A DNA stretch of 64,000 nt, from the NCBI RefSeq assembly GCF_000717275.1, contig NZ_JNYV01000004.1, forward strand, positions 434,001 through 498,000, given 5' to 3'. The position numbers and the translations under genes are program-made. Of the stretch, positions 40,188 through 49,520 are shown one piece after another; position 1 is the first letter of the stretch; every line of letters starts with the position of its first letter. Under the pieces are notes generated by a model, which was not told the DNA's origin, did no database searches, and saw nothing but the letters and a program-made list of their open reading frames with translations. The DNA comes from Kitasatospora arboriphila. GTDB taxonomy: Bacteria; Actinomycetota; Actinomycetes; Mycobacteriales; Mycobacteriaceae.

Positions 40188-41579
40188 CTACAGACCCCCA
40201 CCCGTGGGCACCGAGGCGGGCGCCGGTCGGTCAGCGGGCTCGGACGGAACGGGATGATCGGCAGCCACGTTCGATGCGGTCGCCAGTTCCGGACTGAGGG
40301 GTTCGCCGTAACGCTCGACCTCGATCTGCTGCAGTGTCTTGCCGCGGGTGTTCGGGGCGGCGATCGCACCGATGATGAGGGCGACGGTCAGCAGGGTCAC
40401 GAGCAACAAGCCGACCCAGGCCAGACCGACGGCAGCGAGCAGGGTGGGGAAGAAGTAACTCAGTGCCCCGGTCGCCGTGCGGACCACGAAGAACATGAAG
40501 CCTTGTGCACTCGCGCGGTACGGGGTGGCGAACAACTCGCTGGCCCAGAGGCTGTAGAAGGCCTGCGCGCCGATACCGCTCGAGATGCCCCAGCAGATCG
40601 CGAAGATGAGCAACGTGGGCAAACCGCCGTCGGTGAACAACACCAACACGCCCCATCCGATGATGCCGGGGACGGCGCCGGCCACATACAGCGTGCGCTG
40701 CGAGACGCGGTCGCCGTAGCGCATGAACCCGAAATAGGTTGCCAGAACGGTCATTCCCCACACCAGGACCTGTAGCAGGTTCTGCTGCACCTCGCTGTCG
40801 AGGCCTGCGGTCTCGTACACCCGGGGCATGAAGATGCCCGCCTGGCCCGCCACGGTGTTCCAGAACCCGTAGATGCCGATCAGGACGAGCAGTGCGGTGA
40901 TGTTCTTCTTGCGCGAGAACAGTCCACGCAGACCGTTGCCACCGCTGACGCTCTGTGCCTGGTCTGTGGTCGTGTCATGGCCCTCTTCGGTCCAGATCTT
41001 CGATTCGACGAGGCCTTGCCGGATCCACCAGACGATGGCCGCGACCACAAACAGATGCAGGAAGATCAACCGCGAACCCAGCAACTCCAGCGGCGCCAGT
41101 GCGGCGGCCAGGGCGAAGCCGATCAGTGGCCCGACGGACCACGCCAACTGTGCTGTTCCGACATGGCGGGCTCGCGCGCCCGAGGGCGCCTGTTCGGCGA
41201 TGTACGTCCACGATGCCGGGACTCCCGCACCGACCGCCAGGCCGGTCACGACAAACGCCAGGAGCAACATGGTGAAGTTCATCGCGAACGCGGCGATGAG
41301 CACACCGACCATGTACAGCAGCAGGTCGTAGGTGTAGATCGCCTTGCGGCCGTACCGGTCACACAGTGGCCCGCCGATTGCCGCGCCGACGGCCGCACCA
41401 AAGGCGTTGGCGCTCAGCGCGGCGAGAAGGCCGACCGCGAAGTTGCTGATCCCGAACTCGTCTTGCCAGAATCCGAGGCTCGTGGCGATCGCGATGATCG
41501 AGCCGGCCTCGATGTAGTTGGACATGGCCACGGAGATGGTTGCTTTCCATCCCGTGGTCTTCTTGGCCCCCAATTTCAT
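40188..41579 (-). CDS. MFS sugar transporter, probable L-rhamnose importer
   Basis: 463-residue membrane protein with about twelve hydrophobic helices. The MFS loop 2-3 motif appears as D-R-Y-G-R-K-A-I-Y, and the halves are joined by a charged loop (S-K-I-W-T-E-E-G-H-D). The C-terminal tail of about 45 residues is cytoplasmic and Pro/Ala-rich. ATG 41579 follows AAGGAG by six bases. It lies between rhaM and rhaI, which supports rhamnose uptake; substrate is inferred from context. Confidence 0.88.
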   Translation of the reverse strand: MKLGAKKTTGWKATISVAMSNYIEAGSIIAIATSLGFWQDEFGISNFAVGLLAALSANAFGAAVGAAIGGPLCDRYGRKAIYTYDLLLYMVGVLIAAFAMNFTMLLLAFVVTGLAVGAGVPASWTYIAEQAPSGARARHVGTAQLAWSVGPLIGFALAAALAPLELLGSRLIFLHLFVVAAIVWWIRQGLVESKIWTEEGHDTTTDQAQSVSGGNGLRGLFSRKKNITALLVLIGIYGFWNTVAGQAGIFMPRVYETAGLDSEVQQNLLQVLVWGMTVLATYFGFMRYGDRVSQRTLYVAGAVPGIIGWGVLVLFTDGGLPTLLIFAICWGISSGIGAQAFYSLWASELFATPYRASAQGFMFFVVRTATGALSYFFPTLLAAVGLAWVGLLLVTLLTVALIIGAIAAPNTRGKTLQQIEVERYGEPLSPELATASNVAADHPVPSEPADRPAPASVPTGGGL

Positions 41580-41682
41580 GGGTACTCCTTGTGGGGTGAG
41601 TCTTGTGCAGGGTAATTGGTTGATGCGATCTGGCGGATGCCGATGAGACGCAGCCGCGACGGGATGGGCAGGGGATCTCCCC

Positions 41683-42066
41683 TCAGTCGAGGTGGAAGTA
41701 GTCGGTGAGTCGTTCGAGCGTCTGATCGGGTCCGCGACCGGCGGGGTCGGTGAAGTACTCGGCCATCGAGGACTGCCAGCGGGCGTTGACATCAGTCGCG
41801 TCCATCTCGGCCACCGCACGGTCGAAGTCGTCCGTCTCGAGGTAGCCGACGACCAGTCCGTCGCCGCGTCGCAGGAAAAGCGAGTAGTTGTGCCAGCCTG
41901 CGGTGCGCAGGGCATCGAGCATCTCGGGCCAGACGTGCTCGTGCGCCGCGAGGTAGTCGTCCACGCGTTCGGGTCGCAGGTTCATGGTGAAACACACTCG
42001 ACGGCGTGCCGGTGGTCCGTCTCCTGCCCGGGAGTCCGTCAGATGAGTGGTCGGGGTGGGAGCCAT
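41683..42066 (-). CDS. rhaM: L-rhamnose mutarotase
   Basis: Interconverts alpha and beta L-rhamnose so that the isomerase gets its anomer. 127 residues, with a leader of about 20 before the RhaM core: V-C-F-T-M-N-L-R-P-E, Y-L-A-A-H-E-H-V-W-P-E-M (catalytic His), and W-H-N-Y-S-L-F-L. The C-terminal F-H-L-D is typical. First gene of the rhaM-MFS transcript, with the 18-bp operator 65 bases upstream. Confidence 0.93.
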   Translation of the reverse strand: MAPTPTTHLTDSRAGDGPPARRRVCFTMNLRPERVDDYLAAHEHVWPEMLDALRTAGWHNYSLFLRRGDGLVVGYLETDDFDRAVAEMDATDVNARWQSSMAEYFTDPAGRGPDQTLERLTDYFHLD

Positions 42067-42130
42067 CGTGGGTCCTTGAGCTGATCGGGCATCCGGTCGG
42101 GGAGCCGGCGGATGAGATGGGAATGAACGT

Positions 42131-42148
42131 ATTTGAAACGTTTCAAAT
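42131..42148. promoter_or_regulatory. LacI-type operator upstream of rhaM
   Basis: ATTTGAAAC/GTTTCAAAT, a perfect 18-bp palindrome with central CG. It shares a 14-bp core with the rhaI site; no third copy was seen in the window. Confidence 0.85.
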
Positions 42149-42311
42149 CGTTGTGATTGGAGTCACCGTAAACTGATGGGGGATGGCCGTCAAGAGGTGA
42201 CTTCGTGAGCCTTCGGAACCCCGGCCACTGCTCTCGTGGGCAAAAGGCGACGCGACGAGGTGCCGAAAACGCCCGGTCGGCGGGGATCTGAGCGGCCCGA
42301 ACTGGGCGTAT

Positions 42312-42340
42312 TTGTCCTGAGCTGCGCGAACGCGTAATGT
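42312..42340 (+). promoter_or_regulatory. Promoter of the infA-rpmJ-rpsM operon
   Basis: -35 TTGTCC (42312-42317), 17-base spacer, -10 TAATGT (42335-42340). This predicts a leader of about 160 bases before infA. Confidence 0.65.
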
Positions 42341-42506
42341 AGATCAACGGTGCGCCCGCGCGCCGGGTTGTTTTTGTGCCCAGATCCGCAGAGCTCGTTC
42401 GAGTCCCCTGCCAACTGAGACTCGAAAGCCCGGGACAAGTGCGTGCCAAGAAGGTAACCGAACAGAATTGTTCAGGTGTGGTCAACACACCAGAATCGTG
42501 GAGGCT

Positions 42507-42725
42507 ATGGCCAAAGAAGGCGCGATCGAGGTCGAGGGCCGTGTTGTCGAACCCTTGCCCAATGCGATGTTCCGCATTGAGCTTGAGAACGGCCACAAGG
42601 TGCTTGCCCATATCAGCGGCAAGATGCGGCAGCACTACATCCGCATCCTGCCCGAGGACCGCGTGGTCGTGGAGCTCTCGCCTTATGACCTGACCCGCGG
42701 CCGCATCGTTTACCGCTACAAGTAA
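42507..42725 (+). CDS. infA: Translation initiation factor IF-1
   Basis: Binds the 30S A site during initiation. 72 residues, normal length: [15 protein letters not shown], the OB fold with [12 protein letters not shown], and the C-terminal [11 protein letters not shown] 42507 follows GTGGAGG. Certain. Confidence 0.98.
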   Translation: MAKEGAIEVEGRVVEPLPNAMFRIELENGHKVLAHISGKMRQHYIRILPEDRVVVELSPYDLTRGRIVYRYK

Positions 42726-42807
42726 TCGACCGGTACCTCGGCCCGCTGCGCGGGCGAGAGGGCCAGTGCAACATGCCCGGTACCGCCGGGTGTGAACACC
42801 AACGACA

Positions 42808-42829
42808 GGCGTGGCCCCAGGGCCACGCC
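42808..42829 (+). other. Hairpin between infA and rpmJ
   Basis: A perfect 9-bp stem (GGCGTGGCC / GGCCACGCC) with a 4-base loop, preceded by a smaller GCCCGC/GCGGGC stem at 42741-42755. It lies 26 bases before the rpmJ start, inside the operon. It may tune the ratio of infA to downstream mRNA. Confidence 0.4.
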
Positions 42830-42854
42830 GCAGGCTTTGAAGGAGATCACTGAC

Positions 42855-42968
42855 GTGAAGGTTCAGCCGAGCGTCAAGCCGATCTGCGAAAAGTGCAAAG
42901 TGATCCGGCGTAACGGCCGAGTCATGGTGATCTGCGAAAACCTGCGCCACAAGCAGCGCCAGGGCTGA
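42855..42968 (+). CDS. rpmJ: 50S ribosomal protein L36, zinc form
   Basis: 37 residues: [14 protein letters not shown], then V-I-C and H-K-Q-R-Q-G. The three Cys and one His are the zinc ligands of the C+ form, matching the zinc-form S14 in this window. GTG start after an AAGGAG site. Certain. Confidence 0.97.
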   Translation: MKVQPSVKPICEKCKVIRRNGRVMVICENLRHKQRQG

Positions 42969-43148
42969 TCAGCACTTGTAGGAGATCGCTTGTGAGAGCG
43001 ACACAACTCAATACAGGCACGACAGAAGACCTTCCAGCACCAGCGGCCATAAACGGATGACCGCCTACCCCCGGCACGGAGGCCGGGGCCCCTCGCAGAG
43101 TAGGGGACGGACTGGGAGCAGACCTCCGAGAACCAAAGGAACCGCCAC

Positions 43149-43517
43149 ATGGCACGTGTTGCTGGTGTTGATCTTCCGCGCGAGAAGCGCCTGGAGATCG
43201 CACTGACCTACATCTACGGAGTTGGCCGCACCACCTCCAAGGAAATCCTCGACGCCACCGGGCTCAGCCCGGATCTGCGCGCCAAGGACCTCACCGACGA
43301 AGACGTCTTGAAGCTTCGTGAGTACCTCGAAGCCTCGGTCAAGGTCGAAGGTGACCTGCGCCGCGAGGTCCAGGCCGATATCCGTCGCAAGATCGAAATC
43401 GGTTGCTACCAGGGCCTGCGCCACCGTCGTGGCCTGCCCGTCCGCGGACAGCGCACAAAGACCAACGCTCGGACCCGCAAGGGCCCGAAGAAGACCATCG
43501 CCGGGAAGAAGAAGTAA
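43149..43517 (+). CDS. rpsM: 30S ribosomal protein S13
   Basis: S13 of 122 residues; head of the 30S, contacts P-site tRNA and L5. [32 protein letters not shown], and a Lys-rich tail. A 180-bp gap with a CCCCGGC/GCCGGGG hairpin (43069-43088) separates it from rpmJ. Certain. Confidence 0.98.
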   Translation: MARVAGVDLPREKRLEIALTYIYGVGRTTSKEILDATGLSPDLRAKDLTDEDVLKLREYLEASVKVEGDLRREVQADIRRKIEIGCYQGLRHRRGLPVRGQRTKTNARTRKGPKKTIAGKKK

Positions 43518-43520
43518 TCC

Positions 43521-43928
43521 ATGCCTCCTAAGTCACGTAGCGCTGGCCCGAAGAAGGGCACTCGCCGTCGCGAGAAGAAGAACGTCCCGCACGGCAGCGC
43601 GCACATCAAGAGCACGTTCAACAACACCATCGTCTCGATCACCGACCCCGCCGGGAACGTCATCGCATGGGCATCCTCGGGCCACGTCGGCTTCAAGGGC
43701 TCACGTAAGAGCACCCCGTTCGCCGCGCAGCTCGCTGCCGAGAACGCTGCCCGCAAGGCGCAGGAGCACGGCGTCAAGAAGGTCGACGTGTTCGTCAAGG
43801 GACCGGGCTCCGGTCGCGAGACCGCGATCCGCTCACTGCAGGCCGCCGGCCTCGAGGTCGGCACGATTTCCGATGTCACCCCGCAGCCGCACAACGGTTG
43901 CCGCCCGCCCAAGCGGCGCCGGGTCTAA
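43521..43928 (+). CDS. rpsK: 30S ribosomal protein S11
   Basis: S11 of 135 residues on the 30S platform. N-terminal basic stretch ([13 protein letters not shown]), then [11 protein letters not shown] and the C-terminal [12 protein letters not shown]. Three bases after rpsM. Certain. Confidence 0.98.
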   Translation: MPPKSRSAGPKKGTRRREKKNVPHGSAHIKSTFNNTIVSITDPAGNVIAWASSGHVGFKGSRKSTPFAAQLAAENAARKAQEHGVKKVDVFVKGPGSGRETAIRSLQAAGLEVGTISDVTPQPHNGCRPPKRRRV

Positions 43929-43949
43929 CGGGAAAGAGAGAACTAGAAA

Positions 43950-44555
43950 ATGGCTCGTTATACCGGACCCGTCACCCGTAAATCCCGTCGCCTCCGCGTC
44001 GACCTCGTCGGCGGAGACCAGGCGTTCGAACGTCGCCCTTACCCGCCCGGCCAGCACGGCCGCGCGCGGATCAAGGAGAGCGAATACCTGCTGCAGCTCC
44101 AGGAGAAGCAGAAGGCCCGCTTCACCTACGGAGTGATGGAGAAGCAGTTCCGTCGCTACTACGAAGAGGCCAACCGTCGCAACGGCAAGACCGGTGACGA
44201 GTTGCTGAAGATGCTGGAGACCCGTCTCGACAACGTGGTGTACCGCGCAGGCCTGGCCCGTACGCGTCGCCAGTCGCGTCAGATGGTCAGCCACGGCCAC
44301 TTCACCGTCAACGGTGTGAAGGTCGATGTGCCCAGCTACCGCGTCTCTCGCTTCGACATCATCGATGTCCGCCCGAAGTCGCTGCAGACCACCCCGTTCC
44401 AGATCGCCAGGGAAATCCAGGCCGATCGCAAGGCGCCGGGCTGGCTGCAGGTTGTCCCTGACACGCTGCGCATCCTGGTGCACTCGGAGCCTGAGCGCGC
44501 GCAGATCGATGTGCCGCTCACCGAGCAGCTCATCGTCGAGTTCTACTCGAAGTAA
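43950..44555 (+). CDS. rpsD: 30S ribosomal protein S4
   Basis: S4 of 201 residues, a primary 16S-binding protein. M-A-R-Y-T-G-P-V-T-R-K-S-R-R, then the S4 RNA-binding domain (R-L-D-N-V-V-Y-R-A-G, Q-M-V-S-H-G-H-F-T-V-N-G). The cysteine-free N-terminus is the zinc-independent form. Certain. Confidence 0.98.
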   Translation: MARYTGPVTRKSRRLRVDLVGGDQAFERRPYPPGQHGRARIKESEYLLQLQEKQKARFTYGVMEKQFRRYYEEANRRNGKTGDELLKMLETRLDNVVYRAGLARTRRQSRQMVSHGHFTVNGVKVDVPSYRVSRFDIIDVRPKSLQTTPFQIAREIQADRKAPGWLQVVPDTLRILVHSEPERAQIDVPLTEQLIVEFYSK

Positions 44556-44566
44556 CCGCCGTTCGT

Positions 44567-44595
44567 CGCTGGGCAGGGTTCCGCCCTGCCCAGCG
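44567..44595 (+). other. Hairpin between rpsD and rpoA
   Basis: A perfect 12-bp stem (CGCTGGGCAGGG / CCCTGCCCAGCG) with a 5-base loop, 12 bases after rpsD and 87 bases before rpoA. It may be a partial terminator or an mRNA-processing or stabilising element that sets rpoA level. Confidence 0.5.
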
Positions 44596-44681
44596 TCTGG
44601 CCGGCCCCTGGCAGCAGACACAAGGGTCTGCTGTCGCAGTCGAGCGTCATATAGCGGACGTTCACACAGGAGGAAAAATCT

Positions 44682-45737
44682 ATGCTCATTTCACAGCGAC
44701 CCACACTCTCCGAAGAGGTCATCTCCGGCGATCGTTCGAAGTTCGTCATCGAGCCGCTCGAGCCGGGTTTCGGGTACACGCTCGGCAACTCGCTTCGCCG
44801 CACCCTGCTCTCGTCGATCCCCGGCGCTGCTGTCACCAGCATCCGCATCGACGGTGTGCTGCATGAGTTCACCACCGTTCCCGGGGTTAAGGAAGACGTC
44901 ACCGACATCATCCTGAACCTCAAAGGCCTGGTCGTGAGCTCCGAAGAGGACGAGCCGGTCACCATGTACGTGCGCAAGCAGGGACCGGGTGCAGTCACCG
45001 GTGCCGACATCGTGCCTCCGGCCGGTGTCACCGTGCACAATCCCGATCTGCACATCGCCACCCTGAACGACAAGGGCAAGCTGGAGATCGAGCTCGTGGT
45101 CGAGCGCGGTCGCGGTTACGTCCCGGCCGTGCAGAACAAGGCCTCGGGCGCCGAGATCGGCCGTATCCCGGTCGACTCGATCTACTCGCCGGTCCTCAAG
45201 GTCACCTACAAGGTGGAGGCCACCCGCGTCGAGCAGCGCACCGACTTCGACCGTCTGGTCCTGGACGTCGAGACCAAGAACTCGATCACCGCGCGGGATG
45301 CGCTGGCCTCGGCCGGCAAGACCCTCGTCGAGCTGTTCGGGCTCGCTCGTGAGCTGAACATAGAAGCAGAAGGTGTGGAGATCGGACCCTCGCCCGCCGA
45401 GGCCGATCACATCGCGTCGTTCAGCCTGCCGATCGAGGATCTCGAGCTCACCGTCCGCTCGTACAACTGCCTCAAGCGCGAGGGAGTGCACACGGTCGGC
45501 GAACTGGTGGCCCGCACCGAGTCGGATCTTCTCGACATCCGCAACTTCGGCCAGAAGTCGATCGACGAGGTCAAGGTCAAGCTGCACGCACTCGGCCTGG
45601 CACTCAAGGACAGCCCGGCCAGCTTCGATCCGTCCCAGGTGGCCGGATACGACGTGGCCACCGGCACGTGGTCAGATGACGCCGCTTTCTCCGATGCCGA
45701 TGCCGGCGAGGATTTCGCGGAAACCGAACAGCTTTAA
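44682..45737 (+). CDS. rpoA: RNA polymerase subunit alpha
   Basis: 351 residues. N-terminal dimerisation/assembly domain ([20 protein letters not shown]) and C-terminal domain with [11 protein letters not shown] and [10 protein letters not shown]. An acidic tail of about 40 residues follows. ATG 44682 after AGGAGG. Certain. Confidence 0.98.
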   Translation: MLISQRPTLSEEVISGDRSKFVIEPLEPGFGYTLGNSLRRTLLSSIPGAAVTSIRIDGVLHEFTTVPGVKEDVTDIILNLKGLVVSSEEDEPVTMYVRKQGPGAVTGADIVPPAGVTVHNPDLHIATLNDKGKLEIELVVERGRGYVPAVQNKASGAEIGRIPVDSIYSPVLKVTYKVEATRVEQRTDFDRLVLDVETKNSITARDALASAGKTLVELFGLARELNIEAEGVEIGPSPAEADHIASFSLPIEDLELTVRSYNCLKREGVHTVGELVARTESDLLDIRNFGQKSIDEVKVKLHALGLALKDSPASFDPSQVAGYDVATGTWSDDAAFSDADAGEDFAETEQL

Positions 45738-45789
45738 TCGCAACCCAGCTCACGGCCGAGAGGCCGAGAGTTAACCCTAGGAGTTCGAA

Positions 45790-46425
45790 ATGCCCAAGCC
45801 CACAAAGGGTACCCGCCTCGGTGGGTCGGCTTCGCACCAGAAAGCGATGCTGGCGAACCTGGCCACCTCGCTCTTCGAGCACGGCCGGATCACCACCACC
45901 GAAGCCAAGGCGAAGCGGCTGCGTCCGTACGCGGAGAAGCTGATCACGCACGCCAAGGCCGGCAACCTGGCCCACCGTCGTGAGGTCCTCAAGGACATTC
46001 GCAACAAGGACGTGGTGCACACCCTGTTCGCGGAGATCGGCCCGTTCTTCGCCGACCGCAACGGTGGCTACACCCGCATCATCAAGACCCTGCCGCGCAA
46101 GGGCGACAACGCCCCCATGGCAGTGATCGAGCTGGTTCGGGAGAAGACGGCTTCGTCGGAGGCCGATCGGGCCACCCGCGCTGCTGCCTCGAAGCAGAAG
46201 GCTTCCGAGCCTGTCGCCGAGGTTCCCGCCGAGGTGTCCGAGGGCGACAATGTCGTCGAGGCCACCCTGGATGAGGCCACCGACGCACAGGTCGAGAACG
46301 CCGACGCCGTCGCCGAGGGCTTCACCGAGGAGACGACAGCGGAGAGCGCCACCGAGATCGTCGACGAAGGCAAGGCCGAAGGCTCCGACGACAAGAAGTC
46401 GGCCGAGAAAGATTCTGGCGCCTGA
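45790..46425 (+). CDS. rplQ: 50S ribosomal protein L17 with long acidic C-terminal extension
   Basis: 211 residues. The first ~120 are L17 ([30 protein letters not shown]). The remaining ~90 are Ala/Glu/Asp-rich low complexity, ending K-D-S-G-A. Such tails occur in actinobacterial L17 and are not expected to bind rRNA. A strong hairpin begins 19 bases after the stop. Confidence 0.97.
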   Translation: MPKPTKGTRLGGSASHQKAMLANLATSLFEHGRITTTEAKAKRLRPYAEKLITHAKAGNLAHRREVLKDIRNKDVVHTLFAEIGPFFADRNGGYTRIIKTLPRKGDNAPMAVIELVREKTASSEADRATRAAASKQKASEPVAEVPAEVSEGDNVVEATLDEATDAQVENADAVAEGFTEETTAESATEIVDEGKAEGSDDKKSAEKDSGA

Positions 46426-46433
46426 GCGAGAAC

Positions 46434-47336
46434 ATGCCTGACGAGCCCGCCACCGGAGTTTCCGGTGGCGGGCTTCGTCATTTCGTCTCGCCGGTCCGGC
46501 TGCGTATGCAGATCGGTTATGACGGAACAGATTTCGCCGGATGGGCCAGACAACCCGGGCAGCGCACGGTGTGCGGGGTTCTGGAGCAGACACTGTCCAC
46601 CATCGTCCGCGAGCCCGTCACCCTGACGGTCGCCGGACGTACCGACGCCGGCGTGCACGCCACCGGTCAGGTCGCCCACTTCGACGTCTCGGGCGAGGCG
46701 TTGCAGACCAGGTCGATCGCCGGTGAACCCGCGAACCTCGTTCGACGGCTGGCGAAGATGTTGCCGCCCGACGTTCGGGTGAAGGATGTCGAGACCGCAC
46801 CTGCCGAGTTCGACGCCCGATTCTCGGCGCTGCGCCGGCACTACGAATACCGGCTGGCCGATGATCCCTGGGGTGCCGAGCCGGTGGCTGCCCGCACCAC
46901 GGCGGCATGGACACGGCCCCTCAACGTGGACAGGATGCAGCAGGCATCAGCAGAACTGGTGGGTCTGAACGATTTCGCCGCTTTCTGCCGACGGCGTGAT
47001 GGGGCGACCACCGTTCGTGACCTACAGCGATTCGAATGGGTGCGTGACGACTATGGCGTGCTCGTGGCCCAGGTGAGTGCCGACGCTTTCTGCTGGTCGA
47101 TGGTGCGCTCACTCGTGGGTGCGGTCGCCGTGGTGGGGGAGGGCCGACGGACACCCGAATGGTGCACCGGACTCCTCCGACAACGGGCTCGATCCAGCGA
47201 GGTGCCCGTTGCACCGGCGTGCGGCCTGAGTCTCGTCGGTGTGGATTACCCTCCGGATGAGCAAGTCGCCGAACGCAATTCCGTGACCCGCGAGGTCAGA
47301 TCGGCGATCGACCCGGCCGGGTGCTGCGGCGACTGA
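46434..47336 (+). CDS. truA: tRNA pseudouridine(38-40) synthase
   Basis: Makes pseudouridine at positions 38-40 of tRNA anticodon stems. 300 residues. [11 protein letters not shown] near 26 and the catalytic Asp in [12 protein letters not shown] near 65. Start: ATG 46434 is the only in-frame start that leaves room for the conserved V-R-L-R strand; ATG 46506 would cut it. The first 14 codons contain a 14-bp hairpin that looks like the rplQ terminator. Also unusual is the Gly-rich N-terminus (residues 8-13), which that hairpin encodes. Confidence 0.95.
   Translation: MPDEPATGVSGGGLRHFVSPVRLRMQIGYDGTDFAGWARQPGQRTVCGVLEQTLSTIVREPVTLTVAGRTDAGVHATGQVAHFDVSGEALQTRSIAGEPANLVRRLAKMLPPDVRVKDVETAPAEFDARFSALRRHYEYRLADDPWGAEPVAARTTAAWTRPLNVDRMQQASAELVGLNDFAAFCRRRDGATTVRDLQRFEWVRDDYGVLVAQVSADAFCWSMVRSLVGAVAVVGEGRRTPEWCTGLLRQRARSSEVPVAPACGLSLVGVDYPPDEQVAERNSVTREVRSAIDPAGCCGD
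46444..46474 (+). terminator. Terminator-like hairpin inside the 5' end of truA
   Basis: A perfect 14-bp stem (AGCCCGCCACCGGA / TCCGGTGGCGGGCT) with a 3-base loop, followed by TCGTCATTTC. It starts 19 bases past the rplQ stop and lies within truA codons 4-14. Confidence 0.7.
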
Positions 47337-47379
47337 CCGCTTCCACGGGCCTCCCGTGGATCTCCAGGCCGCTCCATGG

Positions 47380-47862
47380 TCAGGGACGCAGCTTGAATCC
47401 CCGCGGGTCTCGCACCGCGCCGGTGAACATCATGATCGCATCGATGATCACCCAGATGCCGAGGCCGAACAACACCAGCCAGCCGACCAGGACGATGGTC
47501 AGCAGCCAACCGACGAACAGCGTGATGAGCTGAGCGACGGCGATACCGTTCGAGCCGAGGTAAAAGCGGCCGGCGCCGAAACCTCCCAGAAAAAGCTGCA
47601 GCAGGCCGGCCGTCGCTTTTGACTTGTCCGACAACGGTTCTCCGGTGAATGGGTCACGACCGAACGGCGCGCCCGGGTCGCCGCCGAATCCGTACCCGGG
47701 CCCGTAAGGCTGGTTGTAGATCGGCTGCGGAGCGAACTGCGGCGCCGGAAATGGCTGCTGCTGGTAATGCGTCTGGTCCCACGGCTGTGACGGGTTCGCC
47801 GACCGCGTCGGATCGTATGGATCAGGAACGCCGGAATCGTCGTATGGCATGGGATAGTTCAT
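47380..47862 (-). CDS. TM2 domain-containing membrane protein
   Basis: 160 residues. Tyr/Pro/Gln-rich cytoplasmic N-terminus (1-80), then a TM2 domain: L-F-L-G-G-F-G-A-G-R-F-Y-L-G near 97-110 and two hydrophobic helices, ending with a D-P-R-G-F-K-L-R-P tail. Function unknown; TM2 proteins are small integral membrane proteins. ATG 47862 is chosen because the upstream frame is unrelated sequence overlapping the next gene. It lies 29 bases behind the EspI-like gene and probably shares its transcript. Confidence 0.85.
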   Translation of the reverse strand: MNYPMPYDDSGVPDPYDPTRSANPSQPWDQTHYQQQPFPAPQFAPQPIYNQPYGPGYGFGGDPGAPFGRDPFTGEPLSDKSKATAGLLQLFLGGFGAGRFYLGSNGIAVAQLITLFVGWLLTIVLVGWLVLFGLGIWVIIDAIMMFTGAVRDPRGFKLRP

Positions 47863-47891
47863 TCTCGTACCTCGCTGGTCGACCGGATGGG

Positions 47892-49520
47892 TCAGGAGTT
47901 GTAAAAGGGTTCGCCCCGTCGCGATGCGGTGGTCGAGAAGTCCTCGGCGACCGTGGCCGCCAACTCGACAAATGCCCTGCGGGTCGTCTTGCCGAGAAGA
48001 TCGAGGTCGACCTCCGCGCCCTCGGCGAGGTGGTCGTCGAACGGGATCTGCTGCACCGCGCGACAACGGGTGAGGAAATGAGCGCTGAGCTGGCCGGTGT
48101 CGATGGTGGAGGCCCCTGGGCGCGACGAGCTGAGTACCACCACCGCGCCGGAGACCAGATGCCCGAAACCGTGCGCCTGCAACCAGTCCAGGGTGGCACC
48201 GGCGCTGCGGGCACCGTCGATCGCGGGCGAGGTGACGAGGATGAGTGAATTGGCCATGTCGAGCACACCGTTCATCGCCGAGTGACTCAACCCGGTGCCG
48301 CAGTCGGTGATGATGATGTTGTAGAACCGCTGCAGCACCGTCATCACGCCGCGGTAGTCGGTCTCGCTGAACGCCTCGGCAACCGCGGGATCACGTTCGG
48401 AAGCAAGAACTTCCAACCGGCTCGGCGCCTGGGAGGTATGGGCCCGCACATCCGAGTACCGGTAGATCGATTCATCGGAGAGCAGGTCGCGCACGGTGGA
48501 CCGCGTCTGCTGCGGAATGCGCTGAGCAAGCGTGCCCAGGTCGGGGTTCGCGTCCACAGCGATCACGCGATCGCCGCGCAGAGAAGCGAACGTCGATCCC
48601 AAACCAACTGTGGCGGTGGTCTTCCCGACGCCGCCCTTGAGGGAGAGGACCGCTATGCGGTAATCGCCGCGCACCGGCTGGTTCACCCGGTCGAGGAGTT
48701 GCTTGTAGATCAGGTCATCCGGGGACTCGCCGGGATTGATGGCGCCTGCTGACAACTTGTGTACGGTGCGTCGCCATCCACTGGCCGGGGCGCGCCGTGC
48801 CTTGCGGAGCAGCGCCACCTCGTCGAGGGTGGCCGGCCCCGACACCGGGGGCTGGGGTGTGAATCCCGGCGGGCCGGGATAGGTATGTGGCGCATGGTTC
48901 TGGGGAGTCATGTGCTGGGCAGGACCAGGGCCGGTCTGTGATGCCGGTTGCGGTGGTGGGGTGTGCGGTGGCGGCATCGTCGAAAAGTGTTGAGACGGTG
49001 CGGGGCCCGGTCCGGTGACGAACGGCGGAGTGGCGAAGTGCTGGGCGGCCTGCTGATCCGGGCTCGGGTACTGGGGCGGGCCGGGATGGTGCGCCGGGCC
49101 GGAATGTGGCGGGCCGGGTTGCGGCGCCGGGGCCGGGGCCGGCGAATTGCTCTGCGACATCAGTGGATCGAATGCCGTGGGCGGGGGCCCGTCATGCGCG
49201 GCGTCGAAATGCTGCGGGACTGCTGTCGGCACCATGTCCGGCGATGGACGGTTGTGCGGCGTGGGCGTTGGGTGTCCGTCGTGAGTCGATTGTCGTTCAT
49301 CTATCGGAGGTTCGGAGGCGCTCGCGGGCGCCTGTCCGTGCCTGCCCGGTGAGTGTTCGCTCGACGGTTCCTGCAAATGGGCGTCGGGTATGGGCGACGA
49401 AACATTCTGTGAGACAGCGGGATCGGTGTCCCGGGGCGCGCCGAACGCGGCGACATCCACCTCTGCGGCGCCCTGCAGCCACGGCGGAGCTGCCGGCACG
49501 TCGGCATTGTCGAAACTCAA
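47892..49520 (-). CDS. EspI-like ESX-associated ParA/MinD-family ATPase
   Basis: 542 residues. Residues 1-230 are Pro/Gln/His-rich and disordered. The C-terminal half is a MinD/ParA-type ATPase: deviant Walker A K-G-G-V-G-K-T-T near 292, I-A-V-D-A-N-P-D-L-G-T-L, I-I-I-T-D-C-G-T-G-L and a late D-D-H-L-A-E-G-A. This matches EspI and the Rv3888c-type proteins found in ESX loci. No ATG or GTG is suitable at the N-terminus; TTG 49520 is chosen for its GGGGG site seven bases upstream. It is divergent from the secretion-substrate genes, 231 bp away. Role in secretion is inferred. Confidence 0.85.
   Translation of the reverse strand: MSFDNADVPAAPPWLQGAAEVDVAAFGAPRDTDPAVSQNVSSPIPDAHLQEPSSEHSPGRHGQAPASASEPPIDERQSTHDGHPTPTPHNRPSPDMVPTAVPQHFDAAHDGPPPTAFDPLMSQSNSPAPAPAPQPGPPHSGPAHHPGPPQYPSPDQQAAQHFATPPFVTGPGPAPSQHFSTMPPPHTPPPQPASQTGPGPAQHMTPQNHAPHTYPGPPGFTPQPPVSGPATLDEVALLRKARRAPASGWRRTVHKLSAGAINPGESPDDLIYKQLLDRVNQPVRGDYRIAVLSLKGGVGKTTATVGLGSTFASLRGDRVIAVDANPDLGTLAQRIPQQTRSTVRDLLSDESIYRYSDVRAHTSQAPSRLEVLASERDPAVAEAFSETDYRGVMTVLQRFYNIIITDCGTGLSHSAMNGVLDMANSLILVTSPAIDGARSAGATLDWLQAHGFGHLVSGAVVVLSSSRPGASTIDTGQLSAHFLTRCRAVQQIPFDDHLAEGAEVDLDLLGKTTRRAFVELAATVAEDFSTTASRRGEPFYNS

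Larger units (their letters stand above)
42067..42506. other. 440-bp non-coding region between rhaM and infA
   Basis: No gene was seen. It carries the rhaM operator (42131-42148), the infA promoter (42312-42340) and a leader of about 160 bases before infA. The stretch 42150-42310 shows nothing I recognise. Confidence 0.7.
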
